Of a DNA stretch of 64,000 nt, positions 1 to 9,564 are shown one piece after another (positions within the stretch are counted from its first letter, which is position 1; every line of letters begins with the position of its first letter). Origin of the DNA: Hydrogenophaga taeniospiralis CCUG 15921. Its GTDB lineage: Bacteria > Pseudomonadota > Gammaproteobacteria > Burkholderiales > Burkholderiaceae_C. A model generated the notes under the pieces. That model did no database searches. It was not told where the DNA came from and saw nothing but the letters and a program-made list of their open reading frames with translations. The stretch spans positions 1-64,000 of the forward strand of contig NZ_BCWR01000018.1 in the NCBI RefSeq assembly GCF_001592305.1, read 5' to 3'. Position numbers and translations under genes: made by a program.

Positions 1-38
1 TAGGCGATTCGATCCAACCCCCTGCACCCACAGCCCGA

Positions 39-926
39 ATGGCTTCTGAAAAACGTGTCGTTTTCCGCTCCAGCTGGCTCCCCTGGGCGCTGCTGGCGCC
101 CCAGGTGATCGTCATTCTGGTGTTCTTCTTCTGGCCGGCAGCGCAGGCGCTGCTGCAATCGTTCCAGCAGTCCGATGCCTTCGGCATCTCGACCGAATGG
201 GTGGGGCTGCAGAACTTCGAGAACCTGCTCAAGGACGACACCTACCTGGCCTCGTTCCAGACCACCGCGGTGTTCTCGGTGCTGGTGGCGGGGCTGGGCA
301 TCGGCATCTCCCTGGTGCTGGCCGTGTTCGCCGACCGTGTGGTCAAGGCCACGTTGATCTACCGCACGCTGCTGATCTGGCCCTACGCGGTGGCCCCGGC
401 GGTCGCCGGCGTGTTGTGGCTGTTCATGCTCGCGCCCTCCATTGGCGTCGTGTCCCACGCACTGCGCGCCCTCGGCATCGAGTGGAACAGCCTGCTCAAC
501 AGCAACCATGCCATGACCCTGATCGTGCTGGCCTCGGTCTGGAAGCAGATTTCCTACAACTTCCTGTTTTTCCTGGCCGGCCTGCAGAGCATTCCAAAGT
601 CGCTGATCGAGGCCGCGGCCATCGACGGTGCGCACCCCTGGCGACGCTTCTGGACCATCCAGTTCCCACTGCTCTCGCCCACCACCTTCTTCCTGTTCGT
701 GATCAACGTGGTCTACGCCTTCTTCGACACCTTCGCCATCGTGGACGCGGCCACCCAGGGCGGACCGGGCAAGGACACCGCGATCTTGGTCTACAAGGTC
801 TACTACGACGGTTTCAAGGCGCTGGACCTCGGCGGTTCGGCAGCCCAGTCGGTGGTGTTGATGGTGATCGTCATTGCGCTCACGGTGGTGCAGTTCCGCT
901 TCGTCGAAAAGAAGGTTCAATACTGA
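39..926 (+). CDS. ugpA: Glycerol-3-phosphate ABC transporter permease UgpA
   Basis: This is the first inner-membrane permease subunit of the sn-glycerol-3-phosphate (or glycerophosphodiester) uptake transporter. The 295-residue protein has a short cytoplasmic N-terminus, about six hydrophobic segments and the binding-protein-dependent permease EAA loop (EAAAIDGAH, from about residue 191), which docks on the ATPase. Its length matches the family. The TGA stop overlaps the ATG of ugpE, so the two permeases are probably translated together. The following ugpE, ugpC and ugpQ genes give the substrate assignment. A related sugar ABC permease is the only real alternative. No good ribosome-binding site is visible before the ATG, and the binding-protein gene ugpB should lie left of the window. 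Confidence 0.93.
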   Translation: MASEKRVVFRSSWLPWALLAPQVIVILVFFFWPAAQALLQSFQQSDAFGISTEWVGLQNFENLLKDDTYLASFQTTAVFSVLVAGLGIGISLVLAVFADRVVKATLIYRTLLIWPYAVAPAVAGVLWLFMLAPSIGVVSHALRALGIEWNSLLNSNHAMTLIVLASVWKQISYNFLFFLAGLQSIPKSLIEAAAIDGAHPWRRFWTIQFPLLSPTTFFLFVINVVYAFFDTFAIVDAATQGGPGKDTAILVYKVYYDGFKALDLGGSAAQSVVLMVIVIALTVVQFRFVEKKVQY

Positions 927-1777
927 TGATCGAACGCCGCCCCGGCCTGACCCTGCTGTCCCACGCCGTGTTGATCCTCGGCGTGCTGGTGGTCGGCTTC
1001 CCGCTTTACCTGACCTTCGTGGCCTCCACCCAGACCGCCGAAGCCATCGTGCAGGCGCCGATGTCGCTGCTGCCGGGCAACCAACTGATCGAGAACTACA
1101 CCGCCGCCTTGCAGGGCACCGGCATGGGCGCGGCGTCGAACGCCCCGGTGGGCCGGATGATGATGGTCAGCCTGATCACCGCGTTGGTGATCGCTGTCGG
1201 CAAGATCGCGATTTCGTTGCTCTCGGCCTTTGCCATCGTCTACTTCCGCTTCCCGTTCCGCATGCTGTTCTTCTGGGCGATCTTCGTCACCCTGATGCTG
1301 CCGGTGGAAGTGCGCATCGGGCCGACCTACGCGGTGGTGGCCAGCCTGGGGCTGCTCAACACCTACGCCGGCCTCACCGTGCCGCTGATCGCCTCGGCCA
1401 CCGCCACCTTCCTGTTCCGCCAGTTCTTCCTGACCGTGCCCGACGAGCTGGTGGAGGCCGCGCGCATGGACGGTGCGGGCCCGATGCGCTTCTTCAAGGA
1501 CGTGCTGCTGCCGCTGTCCACCACCTCGATCGCCGCGTTGTTCGTGATCCAGTTCATCTACGGCTGGAACCAGTACCTCTGGCCGCTGCTGGTGACGACC
1601 GAGGAGAGCATGTACCCGGTGGTGATCGGTATCAAACGCATGATCAGCGGCGGCGACGCGGCCACCGACTGGAACATCGTGATGGCCACCGCCGTGCTGG
1701 CCATGATCCCGCCCGCCCTGGTCGTCATGCTGATGCAGCGCTGGTTCGTCAAGGGCCTGGTCGATACCGAGAAATAA
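926..1777 (+). CDS. ugpE: Glycerol-3-phosphate ABC transporter permease UgpE
   Basis: This is the second permease subunit of the Ugp transporter and pairs with UgpA to form the membrane channel. The start is the ATG that shares its A with the ugpA stop codon (TGATG junction). This gives 283 residues, against about 281 in E. coli; the open frame extends far upstream inside ugpA but that part is a shadow. Six hydrophobic segments are visible, and the EAA loop (EAARMDGAG) begins near residue 177. The ATPase gene ugpC follows after 37 bases, consistent with one operon. Confidence 0.93.
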   Translation: MIERRPGLTLLSHAVLILGVLVVGFPLYLTFVASTQTAEAIVQAPMSLLPGNQLIENYTAALQGTGMGAASNAPVGRMMMVSLITALVIAVGKIAISLLSAFAIVYFRFPFRMLFFWAIFVTLMLPVEVRIGPTYAVVASLGLLNTYAGLTVPLIASATATFLFRQFFLTVPDELVEAARMDGAGPMRFFKDVLLPLSTTSIAALFVIQFIYGWNQYLWPLLVTTEESMYPVVIGIKRMISGGDAATDWNIVMATAVLAMIPPALVVMLMQRWFVKGLVDTEK

Positions 1778-1814
1778 GCCCCCCCCGCTTCAACGAACAA
1801 CAACAGAGATCTCC

Positions 1815-2828
1815 ATGGCTTCCATTTCCCTGCGCAACGTCGTCAAGCGCTACCGCACCGGCAAGACCGAGCTGCAAGTCATCCACGGCGTGAACGCCGA
1901 GATCGCCGACCGCGAGTTCATCGTCATCGTCGGGCCCTCGGGCTGCGGCAAGTCCACGCTGCTGCGCATGGTGGCCGGCCTGGAAGACATCAGCGGCGGC
2001 GACATCTGCATTGGCGAGCGCGTGGTCAACACGCTGGAGCCGGCCGAGCGCGACATCGCCATGGTGTTCCAGAACTACGCGCTCTACCCGCACATGACGG
2101 TGTTCGACAACATGGCCTATGGCCTGAAGATCAAGAAGCTGCCCATCGCCGAGATCAAACAGCGCGTGGACAAGGCCGCCGGCATCCTGGAGCTGGGCCA
2201 TCTGCTGACGCGCAAGCCGCGCGAGCTCTCGGGTGGGCAGCGCCAGCGCGTGGCCATGGGCCGCGCCATCGTGCGCCAGCCCCAGGTCTTCCTGTTCGAC
2301 GAACCGCTGTCCAACCTCGACGCCAAGCTGCGCGCCCAGACCCGGCTGGAGATCCAGAAACTGCACCGCGAACTCGGCATCACCTCGCTCTTCGTCACGC
2401 ACGACCAGGTCGAAGCCATGACGCTGGCGCAACGCATGATCGTGATGAACGCCGGCAGGATGGAACAGTTTGGCACCCCCGAAGAGGTCTACACCCGCCC
2501 GGCCACCACCTTCGTGGCCAGCTTCATCGGGTCCCCGCCCATGAACCTGCTCCAGCACGCGCCGGGCGGGCGCCCGGGCAGCCTGCTCGGTATCCGCCCC
2601 GAACACATCGACATCGGCGACAGCGGCTGGGCGCTCCAGGTGGAAACGGTGGAACTGCTGGGGGCCGAGCGCCTGGTGCACGCGCGCCTGGGCGACGAGA
2701 TACTCATCATCCGCACCCACGAAGACCAGGGTGCGCCGGCCATCGGCAGCACCATCCACGCCCGGCCGCGCGAAGACCGCATGCACTGGTTCGACGCGCA
2801 GACCGGCCAGCGACAATCCGAGGCATGA
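1815..2828 (+). CDS. ugpC: Glycerol-3-phosphate ABC transporter ATP-binding protein UgpC
   Basis: This cytoplasmic ATPase energises the UgpA-UgpE permease. Motifs in order are Walker [10 protein letters not shown] (residues 40-48), the signature LSGGQRQR, and Walker B FLFDEP followed by a D-loop SNLDA and a switch His in FVTHDQ. A C-terminal TOBE-like domain carries the family sequence GIRPEH. At 337 residues it is about 20 shorter than E. coli UgpC (356), with the shortening in the C-terminal regulatory region. The stop overlaps the start of ugpQ (ATGA). The family also includes MalK-type sugar ATPases; the neighbours favour Ugp. Confidence 0.93.
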   Translation: MASISLRNVVKRYRTGKTELQVIHGVNAEIADREFIVIVGPSGCGKSTLLRMVAGLEDISGGDICIGERVVNTLEPAERDIAMVFQNYALYPHMTVFDNMAYGLKIKKLPIAEIKQRVDKAAGILELGHLLTRKPRELSGGQRQRVAMGRAIVRQPQVFLFDEPLSNLDAKLRAQTRLEIQKLHRELGITSLFVTHDQVEAMTLAQRMIVMNAGRMEQFGTPEEVYTRPATTFVASFIGSPPMNLLQHAPGGRPGSLLGIRPEHIDIGDSGWALQVETVELLGAERLVHARLGDEILIIRTHEDQGAPAIGSTIHARPREDRMHWFDAQTGQRQSEA

Positions 2829-3643
2829 CGACGCCCCACACACCGCCTCCCGACGAGAGCCGCCCGCCGGCACAGTCGCCCTGGCCCTACCCACGCTGGA
2901 TCGCCCACCGTGGCGCGGGCAAACACGCCCCCGAAAACACGCTCGCCGCGTTTCGCCTCGGTGCCTCCCACGGCTACCGCATGTTCGAATGCGACGCCAA
3001 GCTCAGCGCCGACGGCGTGGTGTTCCTGCTGCACGACGACACGCTGGACCGCACCACCAACGGCCACGGAATCGGTGGCGAGTTGCACTGGGCCACCCTC
3101 AGCCAGCTCGATGCCGGCGGCTGGCATTCGCGCCAGTTCGCGGGCGAGCCACTGGCGACACTCGAAGCGGTGGCGCGCTATTGCCAGGCCAACCACGCCT
3201 TGCTGAACATTGAGATCAAGCCCACCACCGGCCTGGAGTTCGAGACCGGCCGCGCGGTGGCCCTGACGGCGGCGCGGCTCTGGGGCTGGCCAGCGGATGG
3301 CGCCACCGCTGCGCTACCGCCCGGCGCCGTGCCACCGCTGCTCACCTCGTTCCAGCCCGAGTCGCTCAAGGCGGCCCTGGAGGCCACGCCGGCGTTGCCA
3401 CGAGGCCTGTTGCTGGAAACGCTGTGGAGCGGGTGGCTGGAGGCCGCGCTCGCGCTGCGCTGCGAAGCCATCGTCTGCGACCAGGATCTGTGGGACACCA
3501 CCAGCGTGGCGCAGGCGCGCCGCGAGGGCCTGCGCACCCTGGCCTACACGGTCAACGACGAATCTTCGGTTCAGCGCCTGCTGGCGCTGGGCATCGACGG
3601 CATCATCACCGACCGGATCGATCTGTTTTCACCCGCGGCCTGA
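2825..3643 (+). CDS. ugpQ: Glycerophosphodiester phosphodiesterase UgpQ
   Basis: This cytosolic GDPD-family enzyme hydrolyses glycerophosphodiesters to glycerol-3-phosphate and an alcohol, processing what the Ugp transporter imports. The TIM-barrel signature is clear: HRGA (H28, R29) followed by PENT, the metal ligands E55 and D57 in FECD, and the second catalytic histidine in HDDTLDRTT (H70). No signal peptide is seen; the first 20 residues are proline-rich and probably disordered. Translation is coupled to ugpC through a 4-base overlap. At 272 residues it is slightly longer than E. coli UgpQ (247). It is the last gene of the ugp operon. Confidence 0.94.
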   Translation: MTTPHTPPPDESRPPAQSPWPYPRWIAHRGAGKHAPENTLAAFRLGASHGYRMFECDAKLSADGVVFLLHDDTLDRTTNGHGIGGELHWATLSQLDAGGWHSRQFAGEPLATLEAVARYCQANHALLNIEIKPTTGLEFETGRAVALTAARLWGWPADGATAALPPGAVPPLLTSFQPESLKAALEATPALPRGLLLETLWSGWLEAALALRCEAIVCDQDLWDTTSVAQARREGLRTLAYTVNDESSVQRLLALGIDGIITDRIDLFSPAA

Positions 3644-3663
3644 GCCGTCGGACGGCCGCTGGC

Positions 3664-3930
3664 TCAGCGACGGCGCAGCCACCAGGCCATGGAGCCCTGC
3701 GCCAGCACCAGCGCGGTGTAGGTGGCCATCTTGCCGTCGCGACCGAAGTACAGCAGCCCGGCCAGCAGCACCAGCGCGCCCGCCCCCATCAGCATCCACA
3801 GGCCCGCCTTGGCACCCCTGCCCGAAGCGCGCGCACCTCGCCGGAGCGTCAAAACCCAGAGCATCACGGCCACGGCGATGGCCGGCGCCAGCAGGCCGGC
3901 AATGTGCCCCAGCAGAGCGAAAAATGTCAT
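3664..3930 (-). CDS. Small hydrophobic membrane protein, unknown function
   Basis: This is an 88-residue predicted inner-membrane protein with three hydrophobic stretches (about residues 5-28, 43-61 and 67-84) separated by a basic loop rich in Arg and Lys, and ending in Arg residues. I do not recognise a named family. It is convergent with ugpQ (20 bases between stops) and divergent from hemA, with only 48 bases between the two starts. No Shine-Dalgarno sequence precedes the ATG. The hydrophobic pattern with positive-inside loops argues for a real protein rather than a chance frame. A longer frame on the same strand (3629-3952) overlaps it in another phase and looks like noise. Confidence 0.6.
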   Translation of the reverse strand: MTFFALLGHIAGLLAPAIAVAVMLWVLTLRRGARASGRGAKAGLWMLMGAGALVLLAGLLYFGRDGKMATYTALVLAQGSMAWWLRRR

Positions 3931-3966
3931 GGAATGTCCGATGGGCCGTCAATAAGGGAGCAATTT

Positions 3967-3981
3967 TATAATCGGACCATG
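3967..3981 (+). promoter_or_regulatory. Candidate -10 box immediately before hemA
   Basis: A perfect TATAAT (3967-3972) lies only six bases before the hemA ATG (3979). A start site at the normal distance from this box would fall on or next to the A of the ATG, giving a leaderless or nearly leaderless mRNA. No recognisable -35 element sits 16-18 bases upstream, so the call rests on the -10 alone. No Shine-Dalgarno sequence is present in this interval. Confidence 0.45.
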
Positions 3982-5271
3982 TCTGTCTGGACGCTCGGCA
4001 TCAACCACCACACGGCTCCGCTCGATTTGCGGGGCCGCTTTGCGTTCGCCCTCGACCAGATCCAGCCCGCGCTGCACGGCTACCGCCAAAGCCTGGCGCG
4101 CCAACCCGAAGCCACCCTGCTCTCCACCTGCAACCGCACCGAGCTCTACGGCGCGGGCGATCAGGCCGCGGTGGAGCCCACCCTGGAGTGGTTGGCCCAC
4201 ACCGGCGGCGTGAGCACCGAGGTGCTGCGCGACCACGCCTACGTGCTGCGTGAAGACCAGGCGGCGCGCCACGCGTTTCGCGTGGCCAGCGGACTCGACA
4301 GCATGGTGCTGGGCGAGCCCCAGATCCTCGGCCAGATGAAAGACGCGGTGCGCGCCGCCAACGACGCCGGCGCCCTGGGCACCACGCTGCACCAGCTGTT
4401 CCAGCGCTCGTTCGCGGTCGCCAAGCAGGTGCGCACCTCCACCGAGATCGGTGCGCATTCCATCAGCATGACCGCCGCCGCCGTGCGGCTGGCCTCCCAG
4501 CTGTTCGAAGACATCAAGGACATCCGTGTGCTGTTTGTCGGCGCCGGCGAAATGATCGAACTGGCGGCCACCCACTTCGCCGCCAAGACCCCGCGCAGCA
4601 TGTCCATCGCCAACCGCACGCTGGAGCGCGGTGAGAAACTCGCCGGCCGCTTCGGTGCCGAGGTGATGCGCCTGGCCGAGGTGCCCGAGCGCCTGCACGA
4701 GTTCGACGCCGTCATCAGCTGCACCGCCAGCACCCTGCCCATCATCGGTCTGGGCGCTGTCGAGCGGGCGCTCAAGAAACGCAAGCACCGCCCCATGTTC
4801 ATGGTCGACCTGGCCGTGCCGCGCGACATCGAAATCGAGGTCAAGGCCCTGGACGACGTCTACCTCTACACGGTGGACGACCTCGCCGCCGTGGTGCAGA
4901 CCGGCAAGGACAACCGCCAGGCGGCCGTGGCCCAGGCCGAGGCCATCATCGACGCGGGCGTGTTGAGTTTCATGCACTGGATGGAGCAGCGCGACCCCGC
5001 CGGTGGCATGGTGCCCCTGATCCAGCAGATCCACGCCCAGGCCGATCAATGGCGCAGCGCCGAAATGGCGCGCGCGCGCAAACTCCTGGCCCGGGGCGAG
5101 CCGGTTGAAGCCGTGCTCGAAGCCCTCTCGCGGGGTCTGACACAGAAGATGCTGCACGGCACCCTGGCCGAACTGCGTTCGGGGGACGCCCACACGCGCG
5201 CGGCCACCGCGCAGACCGTCTCGCGCCTGTTCCTGCGCGAGGAAGCGCCCAAACCCACCCGGGATTCCTAG
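3979..5271 (+). CDS. hemA: Glutamyl-tRNA reductase
   Basis: HemA reduces glutamyl-tRNA(Glu) with NADPH to glutamate-1-semialdehyde, the first committed step of C5-pathway tetrapyrrole synthesis. The N-terminal catalytic domain contains the LGINH start and STCNRTELY, whose Cys51 matches the family nucleophile. The NADPH-binding motif GAGEMI and the NRT and D(L/V)AVPRDI blocks follow, then a long C-terminal helical dimerisation domain. The length is 430 residues (E. coli 418). The ATG at 3979 is chosen because the family N-terminus begins here; the frame is open further upstream. prfA follows, the same hemA-prfA-prmC order as in E. coli. Confidence 0.97.
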   Translation: MSVWTLGINHHTAPLDLRGRFAFALDQIQPALHGYRQSLARQPEATLLSTCNRTELYGAGDQAAVEPTLEWLAHTGGVSTEVLRDHAYVLREDQAARHAFRVASGLDSMVLGEPQILGQMKDAVRAANDAGALGTTLHQLFQRSFAVAKQVRTSTEIGAHSISMTAAAVRLASQLFEDIKDIRVLFVGAGEMIELAATHFAAKTPRSMSIANRTLERGEKLAGRFGAEVMRLAEVPERLHEFDAVISCTASTLPIIGLGAVERALKKRKHRPMFMVDLAVPRDIEIEVKALDDVYLYTVDDLAAVVQTGKDNRQAAVAQAEAIIDAGVLSFMHWMEQRDPAGGMVPLIQQIHAQADQWRSAEMARARKLLARGEPVEAVLEALSRGLTQKMLHGTLAELRSGDAHTRAATAQTVSRLFLREEAPKPTRDS

Positions 5272-5374
5272 GGCCGCTGGCCCGCCTGCCGCGGTCGCGC
5301 CCCTGCCAGCCGCTGCCCCCCCTTCCGCTGTCCGCGCCGGCAGCCCGCCCCGTTCCCCCCGCTCTCCTTATCGC
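5272..5374 (+). other. C-rich, A-poor hemA-prfA spacer
   Basis: This 103-base spacer has, by my count, about 57 C, 27 G, 16 T and only 3 A. It has no stem with a U-tract and no Shine-Dalgarno sequence before the prfA ATG. Strong C-over-G bias is what Rho-utilisation sites look like, so a Rho-dependent control or termination zone after hemA is possible. This is an inference from composition only. Confidence 0.35.
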
Positions 5375-6463
5375 ATGAAACCCTTTGTCCGCGACACCCT
5401 GATGCGACAGCGCGCCCGGCTGCACGAGCTCGACGCGCTGCTGGCCGCACCCGACGTGGTGGACAACATGGAGCGCTTTCGCGCCCTGAGCCGTGAACAC
5501 GCCGAGGTGGGCGCCATCGTGGCGGTGTTCAACCGCTACCTGCAGCGCGAGGCCGATCGCGCTGCGGCCGAAGACCTGCTGCGCGACCCCGAGATGGTCG
5601 AGATGGCCGAGGATGAAATCGCCAGCGCCCGGACCGAACTGGAGCAACTCGACGCCGAACTGCAGCAGTTGCTGGTGCCCAAGGACCCGGACGACGAACG
5701 CAACGCCTTTGTCGAAATCCGCGCAGGCACCGGTGGCGACGAGTCGGCCCTATTCGCGAGCGATCTGGCGCGCCTGTACACGCGCTACGCCGACACCCAG
5801 GGCTGGAAGACCGAGATCGTGAGCGAATCTCCGAGCGAACTGGGGGGCTACAAGGAAGTGGTGCTGCGCATCGCCGGGCACGGTGTCTACGGGCAACTGC
5901 GCTTCGAATCGGGTGGCCACCGCGTGCAGCGCGTGCCGGTGACCGAGACCCAGGGCCGCATCCACACCAGCGCCGCCACCGTGGCCGTGATGCCCGAACC
6001 CGACGAGACCGAGGCCATCAAACTCAACCCCAGTGAGCTGCGCATCGACACCTACCGTGCCAGCGGCGCGGGTGGACAGCACATCAACAAGACCGACTCG
6101 GCCGTGCGCGTGACCCACCTGCCCACCGGCATCACCGCCGAATGCCAGGACGGTCGCAGCCAGCACAGCAACAAGGCCAAGGCCCTGCAGGTGCTGACCG
6201 CGCGCCTGCAGGAAAAGGACCGCAGCGAACGCGCCGCCAAAGAGGCCGCCACGCGCAAGGGGCTGGTGGGCACGGGGGATCGCAGCGACCGCATCCGCAC
6301 CTACAACTTCCCACAGGGCCGCCTCACGGACCACCGCATCAACCTCACGCTCTACAAGCTGCTGCAGGTGATGGAAGGCGACCTGGGCGATGTGATCCAC
6401 GCCCTGCAGGTCGCGCGCGGCACCGAGCTGTTGGCCGAATTAGAGCAGCGCAACAGCCTGTGA
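5375..6463 (+). CDS. prfA: Peptide chain release factor 1
   Basis: RF1 recognises UAA and UAG stop codons and triggers peptidyl-tRNA hydrolysis on the ribosome. The 362-residue protein has the N-terminal helical domain, the codon-recognition PxT motif (as PVT in RVPVTETQ), and the catalytic GGQ loop [15 protein letters not shown], with GGQ at residues 233-235. The Gln is methylated by PrmC, whose gene begins inside the prfA stop codon region (GTGA overlap). The PVT tripeptide and the hemA-prmC context identify RF1 rather than RF2. No ribosome-binding site is evident at the start. Confidence 0.97.
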   Translation: MKPFVRDTLMRQRARLHELDALLAAPDVVDNMERFRALSREHAEVGAIVAVFNRYLQREADRAAAEDLLRDPEMVEMAEDEIASARTELEQLDAELQQLLVPKDPDDERNAFVEIRAGTGGDESALFASDLARLYTRYADTQGWKTEIVSESPSELGGYKEVVLRIAGHGVYGQLRFESGGHRVQRVPVTETQGRIHTSAATVAVMPEPDETEAIKLNPSELRIDTYRASGAGGQHINKTDSAVRVTHLPTGITAECQDGRSQHSNKAKALQVLTARLQEKDRSERAAKEAATRKGLVGTGDRSDRIRTYNFPQGRLTDHRINLTLYKLLQVMEGDLGDVIHALQVARGTELLAELEQRNSL

Positions 6464-7305
6464 ACACCCCGTTGAACCTACGGTTGGCCCTGACGCAAGC
6501 CCAGCAGCGGGGCCTGGACCGGCTGGACACCCAGATGTTGCTGCTGCTGGCGCTGGGCCGCGACATGAACGACCGCGCCTGGCTGCTGGCACACGACACC
6601 GACCCCCTGCCCGCCGATGCGGCCGACCGCTGCGCCGACCTGGTGCGCCGCCGCCTGGCCGGCGAGCCGGTCGCCTACCTGGCGGGCACCAAGGCATTTT
6701 TTGGTCTCGACCTGCAGGTGGACCCGCGCGTGCTCGTGCCCCGGCCCGACACCGAAACCCTGGTGCAGTGGGCGCTGGATGTGCTGGCGCCACCCCCCGC
6801 CCAGGCCCGCTTCCTAGACCTGGGCACCGGCAGCGGCGCCATCGCGCTGGCGGTGAAGGCACAGCGGCCCGACGTGGCCGTGACCGCCACCGACGCCAGT
6901 GCTGATGCCCTGTCCGTGGCCCAGGCCAATGCCGAACGCCTGGAGTTGGCGGTGGATTTTCACCTGGGTTCCTGGCTGGACGCCGTACCTGGGCAACGCT
7001 TCGACGTGATCGCGAGCAACCCGCCGTATATCGCCGAAGGTGACCCGCACCTGCGCGCCCTGGAACACGAGCCGATCAACGCCCTGACCGCCGGCGCCGA
7101 CGGGCTCGACGACCTGCGCACCATCATCGCGTGCGCGCACCACGCCCTGCACCCCGGCGGCTGGCTGCTGCTGGAACACGGCCACGACCAGGCCTCTGCC
7201 GTGCGGGGCCTGCTGAGCCAGCACGGTTTTGAAGCGGTGGGCAGCCGCACCGACCTTGCGGGCATTGAGCGCTGCAGCGGCGCGCGCTGGCCACAGCAGC
7301 GATAA
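6460..7305 (+). CDS. prmC: Release factor glutamine methyltransferase PrmC
   Basis: PrmC methylates the GGQ glutamine of release factors using S-adenosylmethionine. A GTG start at 6460 overlaps the prfA TGA by four bases and gives 281 residues (E. coli 277); the frame is open upstream but that part lies inside prfA. The N-terminal helical domain is followed by the SAM-binding motif [10 protein letters not shown] and the substrate-binding NPPY motif (residues 187-190), which holds the glutamine side chain. The overlap implies translational coupling of enzyme and substrate. Confidence 0.96.
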   Translation: MNTPLNLRLALTQAQQRGLDRLDTQMLLLLALGRDMNDRAWLLAHDTDPLPADAADRCADLVRRRLAGEPVAYLAGTKAFFGLDLQVDPRVLVPRPDTETLVQWALDVLAPPPAQARFLDLGTGSGAIALAVKAQRPDVAVTATDASADALSVAQANAERLELAVDFHLGSWLDAVPGQRFDVIASNPPYIAEGDPHLRALEHEPINALTAGADGLDDLRTIIACAHHALHPGGWLLLEHGHDQASAVRGLLSQHGFEAVGSRTDLAGIERCSGARWPQQR

Positions 7306-7356
7306 TCGACGCTGTTTCCGGGTCGCTGCGACCCGTCCAGATCAGGAGTTTTTGCC

Positions 7357-7680
7357 ATGAGCGACGCCCAGACCCGTATCGACCAACTGGTCAAGTCCAA
7401 CGACATCGTGCTGTTCATGAAGGGCAACGCGAGCTTCCCCATGTGCGGCTTTTCCGGCCGTGCGATCCAGATCCTCAAGGCCTGCGGTGTCGACCCCAAA
7501 ACGGTGAAAACCGTCAACGTGCTGGAAGACGATGGCATCCGCCAGGGCATCAAGGAATACAGCAACTGGCCCACCATCCCGCAGCTGTACGTCAAGGGTG
7601 AGTTCATCGGTGGCTCCGACATCATGATGGAGATGTACGAGTCGGGCGAACTGCAGCAAACCATCAACGGCCAGGCCTGA
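7357..7680 (+). CDS. grxD: Monothiol glutaredoxin (Grx4/GrxD type)
   Basis: This is a CGFS-type monothiol glutaredoxin involved in iron-sulfur cluster transfer, usually acting with BolA-family partners. The 107-residue protein has the active site CGFS (residues 30-33), the glutathione-binding WPTIPQLY cis-proline segment and the GG(S/C)D motif. A BolA/IbaG homologue is encoded elsewhere in this window (49598-49834), but no direct link is visible. It is likely the last gene of the prfA-prmC-grxD run, since a U-tract hairpin follows about 20 bases after the stop. Confidence 0.96.
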   Translation: MSDAQTRIDQLVKSNDIVLFMKGNASFPMCGFSGRAIQILKACGVDPKTVKTVNVLEDDGIRQGIKEYSNWPTIPQLYVKGEFIGGSDIMMEMYESGELQQTINGQA

Positions 7681-7699
7681 AGCCTCCCGTACCCCACCC

Positions 7700-7727
7700 A
7701 AGCCGCCTGCGGGCGGCTTTGTCTTTT
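7700..7727 (+). terminator. Rho-independent terminator after grxD
   Basis: An 8-bp perfect stem (arms AAGCCGCC at 7700-7707 and GGCGGCTT at 7712-7719, loop TGCG) is followed by a T-rich tract (TGTCTTTT). It lies 20 bases after the grxD stop and before the independent promoter of the next gene. Confidence 0.85.
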
Positions 7728-7816
7728 CCGGTACGCGGGTCCCTTGCTGGTGCGTCTTTTCGCACACCCCTCTGCCATTGCGTGCAACTGAGGGCGTTTT
7801 GTCGGGCTTTTCGGCA

Positions 7817-7845
7817 TTGAGATCGGGCACGTCTTGTGCTTGAAT
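7817..7845 (+). promoter_or_regulatory. Candidate sigma-70 promoter for the AAA ATPase gene
   Basis: TTGAGA (7817-7822) and TTGAAT (7840-7845) are separated by 17 bases, matching the consensus at 5 of 6 and 4 of 6 positions. A start near 7852 would leave a leader of about 28 bases containing the AAGGAG ribosome-binding site at 7868-7873. It lies just downstream of the grxD terminator, where a promoter is expected. Confidence 0.5.
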
Positions 7846-7879
7846 GAAAACGTCGCTGAACCCCCACAAGGAGAATCGC

Positions 7880-8884
7880 ATGAGCTCTCGCAGCCTGGTC
7901 GCTTCACCCTCCCTCGGACTGCCCATCGCCCGGATGCGCAGCGTGTTCAGCGCCGACGATGTCGAACGCAAGCTGACCCAGTTGCAGGCCAGCGGCAGCG
8001 AGCGCGAATACGAAACCCTGCGCAACACCTACCAACGCATGCTGGAGCGCGGCCCACAGCGCTTCGCCGTCAAACCCTCGGGCGTGCCCGACATGGCTCC
8101 GCTGTACGACCTGCTGCCCAATTTTGGTGAGGTGCTGGACGATGTGAAGCGTCACGTGGCGCTCAGCCAGGACAGCCACGACAGCCTGGAGGTGACCCCG
8201 ATCCTGCTGCTCGGGCCGCCCGGCGTGGGCAAGACCCATTTCGCCAAACAGATCGCCGACCTGCTGGGCACCAGCATGAGCCTGGTCCCGATGAGTTCGA
8301 TGACGGCTGGCTGGCTGCTTTCGGGCTCCTCGTCGCAGTGGAAGGGCGCCAAACCCGGCAAGGTGTTTGAAGCGCTGGTGGATGGCCAGTACGCCAACCC
8401 GGTGATCGTGGTCGACGAGATCGACAAGGCCAGCGCCGACGCGCAGTACGACCCACTGGGTGCGCTCTACAGCCTGTTGGAGCACGACACGGCGCAGAAC
8501 TTCGTGGACGAGTTCGCCGAAGTGCCGATCGACGCCAGCCAGGTGATCTGGATCACCACCGCCAACGACGAACGCGCGATTCCCGAGCCCATCCTCAATC
8601 GCATGAACGTGTTCGAGATTGCAACGCCCTCACCCGAGGCGGCCCGCCGGATCGCCCACCACCTGTACCAGTCGATCCGGGGCGAACACGATTGGGGTCA
8701 GCGCTTCGACCCCGAACCCGCCGACGATGTGCTGGACGCGCTGGCGACCCTGGCGCCGCGCGAAATGCGCCGCGCGCTCGTCACGGCGTTCGGCAACGCG
8801 CGGCTGGACAACCGCTACCGCGTGGAGGCGGACGACCTGCCGAAGACCGTTGGCGGCAAGGCGCGCATCGGGTTCCTGCAATAA
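7880..8884 (+). CDS. Lon-like AAA+ ATPase without a protease domain
   Basis: This is a 334-residue AAA+ ATPase. The start is fixed by AAGGAG six bases before the ATG at 7880; an in-frame ATG at 7844 lacks this signal. An N-terminal helical region of about 100 residues precedes Walker A GPPGVGKT (112-119), Walker B VIVVDEID (about 175-182), a sensor-1 region (TTAND) and a C-terminal lid with an arginine-rich helix. The AAA core resembles that of Lon, but the frame stops soon after the lid. There is no Ser-Lys peptidase domain and no LON N-domain. It is a single-gene unit with its own promoter. Substrate and partner are unknown; a remodelling or adaptor role is only a guess. Confidence 0.8.
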   Translation: MSSRSLVASPSLGLPIARMRSVFSADDVERKLTQLQASGSEREYETLRNTYQRMLERGPQRFAVKPSGVPDMAPLYDLLPNFGEVLDDVKRHVALSQDSHDSLEVTPILLLGPPGVGKTHFAKQIADLLGTSMSLVPMSSMTAGWLLSGSSSQWKGAKPGKVFEALVDGQYANPVIVVDEIDKASADAQYDPLGALYSLLEHDTAQNFVDEFAEVPIDASQVIWITTANDERAIPEPILNRMNVFEIATPSPEAARRIAHHLYQSIRGEHDWGQRFDPEPADDVLDALATLAPREMRRALVTAFGNARLDNRYRVEADDLPKTVGGKARIGFLQ

Positions 8885-8891
8885 CTGGGCG

Positions 8892-9545
8892 TTAAGCGTC
8901 GGGGTGAACCCAGTTGCGGGCCGCAGCGTAGACCGCATTGGGGTATTCGGGCCGCCCCCGACTGCCGTTGTACCGGCCCAGAGCCATGTAGGTGTTGCCG
9001 CGCTCGCGGTCCAGATAGTGGCGCAGGATCACGCAGCCAAAGCGCAAGTTGGTCTGCATGTTGAACAGGCGTGAGGCATCGCCATCGCCGATCAGCCGCG
9101 CCCAGAACGGCATGATCTGCATGTAGCCACGCGCGCCCACACGCGAAATGGCGAACTTGCGGAACGCGCTCTCAACCTGGATCAGGCCGAGCACCAGGGT
9201 GGTGTCCAGTCCGGCACGGCGCGTTTCGTACCAGACGGTCTGCAGGAACTCGATGCGGGTCTGAAAATCGGGTTTTCGCTTCTTCAAGCGCTCACTCATC
9301 ACGCCGAGCCAGCGAAGGTGGGCCAGGCGCTTTTCAATGTCGGAAAACTCGGGCACCGGCGGCGCACTGCTGGCGATGGCGGCGCTGAGCACCGAACGCA
9401 CGGAATCGGCCAGGGGTTCTTCGGCCTGGCGACCTGCCCATGCGCTGCCCGGCCCCGCCAACAGGCCCAGGCTACCCAGCCCCAGCGCGCCGGCGCTGGT
9501 CAACCAGTCGCGGCGGCGCAAGGCATCGGGGTCGAACCTGTTCAC
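8892..9545 (-). CDS. Lytic transglycosylase (SLT domain), exported
   Basis: This is a periplasmic peptidoglycan lytic transglycosylase of 217 residues. The N-terminus carries RRRDWL followed by a hydrophobic stretch ending near SAWA. This resembles a Tat-type signal peptide, although a Sec signal cannot be excluded. The SLT fold is clear: the catalytic Glu is in LIQVESAFRKFA, followed by GARGYMQIMPFWA and the ALGRYNGSRG block. It lies 19 bases downstream of proS on the same strand and is probably co-transcribed with it. It is convergent with the AAA ATPase gene (7 bases between stops). Confidence 0.9.
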   Translation of the reverse strand: MNRFDPDALRRRDWLTSAGALGLGSLGLLAGPGSAWAGRQAEEPLADSVRSVLSAAIASSAPPVPEFSDIEKRLAHLRWLGVMSERLKKRKPDFQTRIEFLQTVWYETRRAGLDTTLVLGLIQVESAFRKFAISRVGARGYMQIMPFWARLIGDGDASRLFNMQTNLRFGCVILRHYLDRERGNTYMALGRYNGSRGRPEYPNAVYAAARNWVHPDA

Positions 9546-9564
9546 CGGACGGCCCTCCCCACGG

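Noticed and set aside
1..3. TAG at the left edge as the ugpB stop codon
   Set aside because: Plausible from operon order, but three bases cannot support a feature.
3949..5193. A 414-codon minus-strand frame opposite hemA
   Set aside because: Shadow of hemA; the short membrane-protein gene at 3664-3930 is the more credible minus-strand gene here.
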